From NCBI GenBank assembly GCA_020054175.1, contig JAGVLR010000007.1:1-7197 (forward strand): a stretch of DNA of 7,197 nucleotides, in the 5' to 3' direction. Position numbers and translations under genes: made by a program. Below, in pieces: positions 4,789 to 7,197 of this stretch. The notes beneath the pieces were generated by a model, which had not been told where the DNA came from, ran no database searches, and worked only from the letters and a program-made list of their open reading frames with translations. This DNA comes from Candidatus Dadabacteria bacterium (lineage in GTDB: Bacteria > Desulfobacterota_D > UBA1144 > Nemesobacterales > UBA2774). Numbering within the stretch: position 1 is the first letter of the stretch; each line of letters opens with the position of its first letter.

Positions 4789-4894
4789 ATTAAAAAGAAA
4801 AGGCGAGATCCTGAATGTTTTGGTTTGTGTTGCCGCGGAGCGGCACTGGATGAACATTTGTGCAGTGAAGTGGCGGCGTCCAATTCCTCGCTCG

Positions 4895-5007
4895 CACACG
4901 TAGTGTGTTTTCCGACGTAGCAAGGTCGGGGATTCATTGCACTGTTCGCGCGACTGGTGGAAATCGCGCTGTTTCCGCTACGTCGGGTGTCAGCGGACAC
5001 AGTCCGC
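4895..5007 (+). repeat. Structured intergenic repeat, copy D
   Basis: A 113-bp element, the full-length partner of copy B, with the same opening hairpin (4895-4907) and the same closing hairpin GCGGAC-ACA-GTCCGC (4993-5007). The long-range stem is GACGTAG (4914-4920) with CTACGTC (4978-4984). Relative to copy B one G-C pair has become A-T on both sides, a compensatory change. GTGGAAA (4957-4963) pairs with TTTCCGC (4972-4978) using one G-U pair where copy B has A-U. CTTTTTCT follows the last hairpin, as expected of an intrinsic terminator. Confidence 0.8.
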
Positions 5008-5072
5008 CTTTTTCTAAGGGGGGGTGAAAGGTCAGATACTAAAATAGACCTGAATCTGGTTCCTGACTTCGC

Positions 5073-5184
5073 CACACGTTCTGTGTTTTTCAATGTAGCA
5101 CCTATTTAACTATAGTCATCGTTCGCGCAGCACTTGCTGATAGATTGTGCTCAACTACGTCGATTTCCTGCAGGCGTGGCCTGC
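5073..5184 (+). repeat. Structured intergenic repeat, copy E (divergent)
   Basis: A 112-bp divergent copy. The opening hairpin is degraded (CACACGTTCTGTG, 5073-5085). Six of seven positions of the long-range stem are kept: AATGTAG (5092-5098) with CTACGTC (5155-5161). The closing hairpin is GCAGGC-GTG-GCCTGC (5170-5184). Relative to copy C it differs at two stem positions on each side, and both are compensated. Like copy C it has a GTG loop, no T-run, and a promoter and start codon directly downstream. Confidence 0.7.
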
Positions 5185-5186
5185 CG

Positions 5187-5195
5187 TGCTAGAAT
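5187..5195 (+). promoter_or_regulatory. Putative extended -10 promoter for the kinase-phosphatase operon
   Basis: TGC followed by TAGAAT is an extended -10 element beginning two bases after the closing hairpin of repeat copy E. Transcription would start near 5202, some 20 bases before the GTG start codon. The ribosome binding site GGGAGG (5213-5218) lies in that leader. Confidence 0.5.
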
Positions 5196-5223
5196 ATAAA
5201 TATCTTTGGACAGGGAGGCGTAA

Positions 5224-6168
5224 GTGCGCTTCGGAAAGATATACGTGATCGTGAATCCGGCGTCGGGGCAGACGGAGTCGGACGTCGGGCTGATAGAGGA
5301 GAGGCTCAGGGAATCGGGCGCGGAGTATCGCATCGTTCAGACGAAGCCCGACAGGATGCCGCGCGATATCGCAAAGGAAGCGGCGGCCGACGGGGCGGAC
5401 CTCGTCGTCGCATGCGGCGGGGACGGGACTGTGCTGGACACGGCGGAGGGGCTCATCGAAACGGAGGCGGCGCTCGGCGTCATACCCGGCGGGACGGCGA
5501 ATGTGTTCGCGGCCGAGATGGAGATACCGACGGATACGGCGGCCACGCTGGATTTGCTCCTGGGCGACGATGTGGAAGTGAGAAAAGTGGACGTGGGAGT
5601 CGTCGGCGACGAGCATTTTCTCCTGAGGGTCGGCATAGGGCTCGAGGCGGCGATGACTGTCCTCACGGAGCCGGAGCTGAAGAGCAGGTTCGGCGTGCTG
5701 GCGTATCTCTGGACGGCGCTTCGTTACGGGAGAACGACGCCGCAGTCGGCGTACACTTTCACAGTCGACGGACGGCGGCGGAGGATGAAGGGTATTACAT
5801 GCGTCGTCTGTAATTCGGGGAACCTCGGGCTGCCTGGAGTGAAGCTTATTCCGGAGATAGACCCGTCGGACGGATTTTTGAACGTCGTCATATTCAGGCA
5901 GGCGTCGTTCCGGACGGCGCTCGGGCTCGTGTATAACGCGTTGGGCGGCTTTGCCGGGAAGGTCAGGCCGGTGAGCGGGACGCATGTTTGGGGAGAGGGC
6001 AGGGACCTTACGATGTTCAGCGTCCCGGCAAGGGAAGTGATCGTCGAGGCGACGCCTGCGCAGGTCGCCGCGCGCGACGGCGAGGAAATAAACGCCGGGT
6101 TTCCGCTCGAGATTCGCATACTGCATAACGCGATAAACGTCGCCGCGCCGGGGAGGAATACGGCGTGA
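5224..6168 (+). CDS. Diacylglycerol kinase / YegS-type lipid kinase family protein
   Basis: Predicted soluble or membrane-peripheral lipid kinase of 314 residues, a usual length for the family, phosphorylating a lipid hydroxyl from a nucleotide triphosphate. The catalytic N-terminal domain is complete: VNPASG (10-15), CGGDGT (64-69) as the nucleotide-binding glycine motif, and IPGGTANVFA (87-96). The C-terminal beta-sandwich domain carries VGIGLEA (136-142), a conserved CNSGNLGLPGVKLIPEIDPSDGF-type segment starting at 196, and the late ARDGEE motif (283-288), where Asp285 and Glu287 are expected near the active site. Diacylglycerol, phosphatidylglycerol or another lipid could be the substrate; sequence alone does not decide. 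The start is GTG, preceded at five bases by GGGAGG. It is the first gene of a two-gene operon; its stop codon overlaps the next start in GTGA. G+C content is high (one hand-counted 60-base line is 72 percent). Confidence 0.95.
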   Translation: MRFGKIYVIVNPASGQTESDVGLIEERLRESGAEYRIVQTKPDRMPRDIAKEAAADGADLVVACGGDGTVLDTAEGLIETEAALGVIPGGTANVFAAEMEIPTDTAATLDLLLGDDVEVRKVDVGVVGDEHFLLRVGIGLEAAMTVLTEPELKSRFGVLAYLWTALRYGRTTPQSAYTFTVDGRRRRMKGITCVVCNSGNLGLPGVKLIPEIDPSDGFLNVVIFRQASFRTALGLVYNALGGFAGKVRPVSGTHVWGEGRDLTMFSVPAREVIVEATPAQVAARDGEEINAGFPLEIRILHNAINVAAPGRNTA

Positions 6169-6710
6169 GCTTCATGGCCGAGATCAGACGGTTGTATTTG
6201 CATTTCAAATACCAGGGATTCAGGAAGGGCATGCTCGCTGCCTGCGACAAGATGGCGAGGTTCTACACGGGCGGGCCGCTAAGGAGGTACGCCGCCGTAA
6301 CGGATGATCTCTGGATCGGCGGACAGCCGAGGGGCGCGGGCATCGGCACTCTGCGAAAGAACGGGATTACGGCGATCGTCAACATGAGAAGCGAGTATGA
6401 CTATGCGGAGCTGGCGAAGCTCAAGGAGATGAAGTATCTCCGGCTGCCGACGGACGACAACGGAGCGCCGGGGCTCGACGATTTAAAAACGGGCGTGGAG
6501 TTCATCAAGCAGGAAATAGATTCGGGCGGTAAGATTTACATACACTGCTGGGAGGGGATAGGGCGGAGCGCGACGATGGCGGCGGCGTATTTTGTCAGCC
6601 GCGGGTGCCGGCCGCTTGATGCGTGGGACAAGATACGAAAGGTTAGAAGCTTTATACGGCCGACGCTCCCGCAGATAGAGAGAGTCGAAGAGTATTACCG
6701 GATGTTGTGA
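6165..6710 (+). CDS. Dual-specificity / tyrosine-type phosphatase family protein
   Basis: Cysteine phosphatase of 181 residues. The P-loop is HCWEGIGRS (127-135), fitting HC-x5-R with nucleophile Cys128 and phosphate-binding Arg134. Asp97 or Asp98 in LPTDDNGAP is the likely general acid, and LWIGGQP (49-55) is the usual entry to the domain. A basic, amphipathic N-terminal 45 residues precede the domain without a signal peptide. The C-terminal FIRPTLPQIERVEEY (163-177) is the usual family end. Substrates in this family include phosphoproteins, phosphatidylglycerophosphate and phosphoinositides. The coupling to a lipid kinase favours a lipid-linked role, which is inference. The GTG start at 6165 overlaps the kinase stop by four bases and lies eight bases after GGAGG (6152-6156). 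The in-frame ATG at 6174 is too far from that site, so GTG is preferred and translational coupling is expected. Confidence 0.93.
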   Translation: MSFMAEIRRLYLHFKYQGFRKGMLAACDKMARFYTGGPLRRYAAVTDDLWIGGQPRGAGIGTLRKNGITAIVNMRSEYDYAELAKLKEMKYLRLPTDDNGAPGLDDLKTGVEFIKQEIDSGGKIYIHCWEGIGRSATMAAAYFVSRGCRPLDAWDKIRKVRSFIRPTLPQIERVEEYYRML

Positions 6711-6712
6711 GT

Positions 6713-6735
6713 GTCACCCTGGCCCGGAAGGTGAC
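6713..6735 (+). terminator. Small hairpin directly after the phosphatase gene
   Basis: GTCACC (6713-6718) and GGTGAC (6730-6735) form a 6-bp stem with an eleven-base loop, starting three bases after the stop codon. There is no T-run. It is upstream of a stronger hairpin and may assist termination or protect the 3' end. Confidence 0.3.
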
Positions 6736-6741
6736 GATAGA

Positions 6742-6768
6742 AAGGGGCGCACCCGCGGCACGCCCCTT
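6742..6768. terminator. Bidirectional terminator between convergent genes
   Basis: AAGGGGCG (6742-6749) and CGCCCCTT (6761-6768) form a perfect 8-bp G/C-rich stem with an eleven-base loop. It lies between the convergent phosphatase and H1-like genes. The plus strand continues CGATTCAT and the minus strand TCTATC, and the A/T ends of the stem supply only short T-runs, so termination efficiency is uncertain. Confidence 0.6.
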
Positions 6769-6779
6769 CGATTCATAGC

Positions 6780-7127
6780 TTATTTCTTTGTAGCTGTTTT
6801 CTTAGGTGCAGCCTTCTTCGGAGCCGCTTTCTTGGCGGCCGTTTTCTTAGGTGCAGCCTTCTTCGCGGTTGTCGCCTTCTTCGGCGCGGCTTTCTTAGGT
6901 GCAGCCTTCTTCGGAGCCGCTTTCTTAGCAGGCGCAGCCTTCTTGGCGGTCGCTGTCTTCTTCGGCGCAGCCTTCTTGGCGGCCGGCTTCTTTGCAGCCG
7001 CCTTCTTCGGCGCGGCCTTCTTCTCTACAGCCTGAAATACGGTTTCGTCTCTCTTCGACGTCTTCTTTACAGCCTTCTTTGCCGGTTTCTTTTCGGTCTT
7101 TTTAGTTGTCGTTTTCTTCGTTGCCAT
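6780..7127 (-). CDS. Histone H1-like Lys/Ala/Pro-rich DNA-binding protein
   Basis: A 115-residue basic, low-complexity protein like bacterial histone H1 homologues and the C-terminal tails of eukaryotic H1. It has a short N-terminal part (MATKKTTTKKTEKKPAKK onward to about residue 35), including the only non-repetitive segment KRDETVFQAVEK. A tail follows, built almost wholly from AAPKK, AAAKK and ATAKK units. Such proteins are disordered, bind DNA through lysines and are thought to help compact the nucleoid. AAGGAG (7138-7143) lies ten bases before the ATG. A TATTAT on the minus strand at 7182-7187 could be its -10 box, but its -35 would lie outside the window. The DNA has internal direct repeats, including an exact 36-bp pair (6798-6833 and 6891-6926), so length is likely to vary between strains. 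Confidence 0.9.
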   Translation of the reverse strand: MATKKTTTKKTEKKPAKKAVKKTSKRDETVFQAVEKKAAPKKAAAKKPAAKKAAPKKTATAKKAAPAKKAAPKKAAPKKAAPKKATTAKKAAPKKTAAKKAAPKKAAPKKTATKK

Positions 7128-7197
7128 TGTTAATTTTCTCCTTAATATTTGATTTTCACTGCTTACATCTCCAAAAATGAAATAATAGACTTAATAA

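Noticed and set aside
4594..4923. A 109-codon minus-strand open frame
   Set aside because: Its translation is a chain of repeat-derived peptides (FRPEGEI, HPELVSGS, PPLRRGGNRGG), a known artefact of interspersed repeats.
6832..7035. Ala/Phe-rich plus-strand frame that looks like membrane segments
   Set aside because: It is the antisense of the Lys/Ala repeats (AAG and GCC codons read as CTT and GGC); the H1-like gene on the minus strand has a ribosome binding site.

Overview
The window looks like a chromosomal accessory stretch from a high-GC Gram-negative bacterium. The evidence is GGAGG-type ribosome binding sites, GTG starts, an IPTL-CTERM-like sorting tail of the kind used by exosortase/archaeosortase-type systems, and intergenic repeats of types common in Proteobacteria and deltaproteobacterial lineages. 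I cannot name the taxon; a deltaproteobacterial or related candidate-phylum genome is only a guess. No rRNA, tRNA or CRISPR array was seen.

Layout. 1-560: intergenic, packed with dispersed repeats; three copies (A, B, C) of a structured element of about 113 bp and a 9-bp G/C hairpin repeat. 561-1082 (+): secreted protein with a prealbumin-like domain and a membrane-sorting tail. 1232-1642 (+): small secreted protein with an acidic Arg/Tyr/Glu/Asp/His repeat. 1777-3709 (-): an AT-richer two-gene cassette, an AbiEi-type antitoxin/repressor (2597-3709) followed by an overlapping AbiEii-type nucleotidyltransferase toxin (1777-2634). Its control region (3727-3923) carries up to eight copies of an octamer, TGTACAAT, and the cassette is bracketed by a 10-bp direct repeat. 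3966-4472 (+): cysteine-rich secreted protein, ending in a clear intrinsic terminator. 4577-5223: second repeat-packed intergenic region, with remnants of at least four other repeat families and copies D and E of the structured element. 5224-6168 and 6165-6710 (+): a lipid kinase of the DAGK/YegS family translationally coupled to a dual-specificity-type phosphatase. 6780-7127 (-): histone H1-like Lys/Ala/Pro-rich protein, convergent with the phosphatase across a terminator hairpin.

How it fits together. The abiE pair is a type IV toxin-antitoxin and phage-defence candidate that appears to have been inserted between ordinary high-GC genes for small exported proteins. The kinase and phosphatase form a plausible phospho-lipid or phospho-signalling operon.

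The least explained signal is the structured repeat family. Copies keep a length of 111-114 bp, begin with the hairpin CACAC-GTA-GTGTG, end in a second trinucleotide-loop hairpin, and show compensatory base changes in two stems. In both clusters a copy with a T-run after its last hairpin (B, D) is followed by a copy lacking the T-run (C, E) that sits directly upstream of a promoter and gene.
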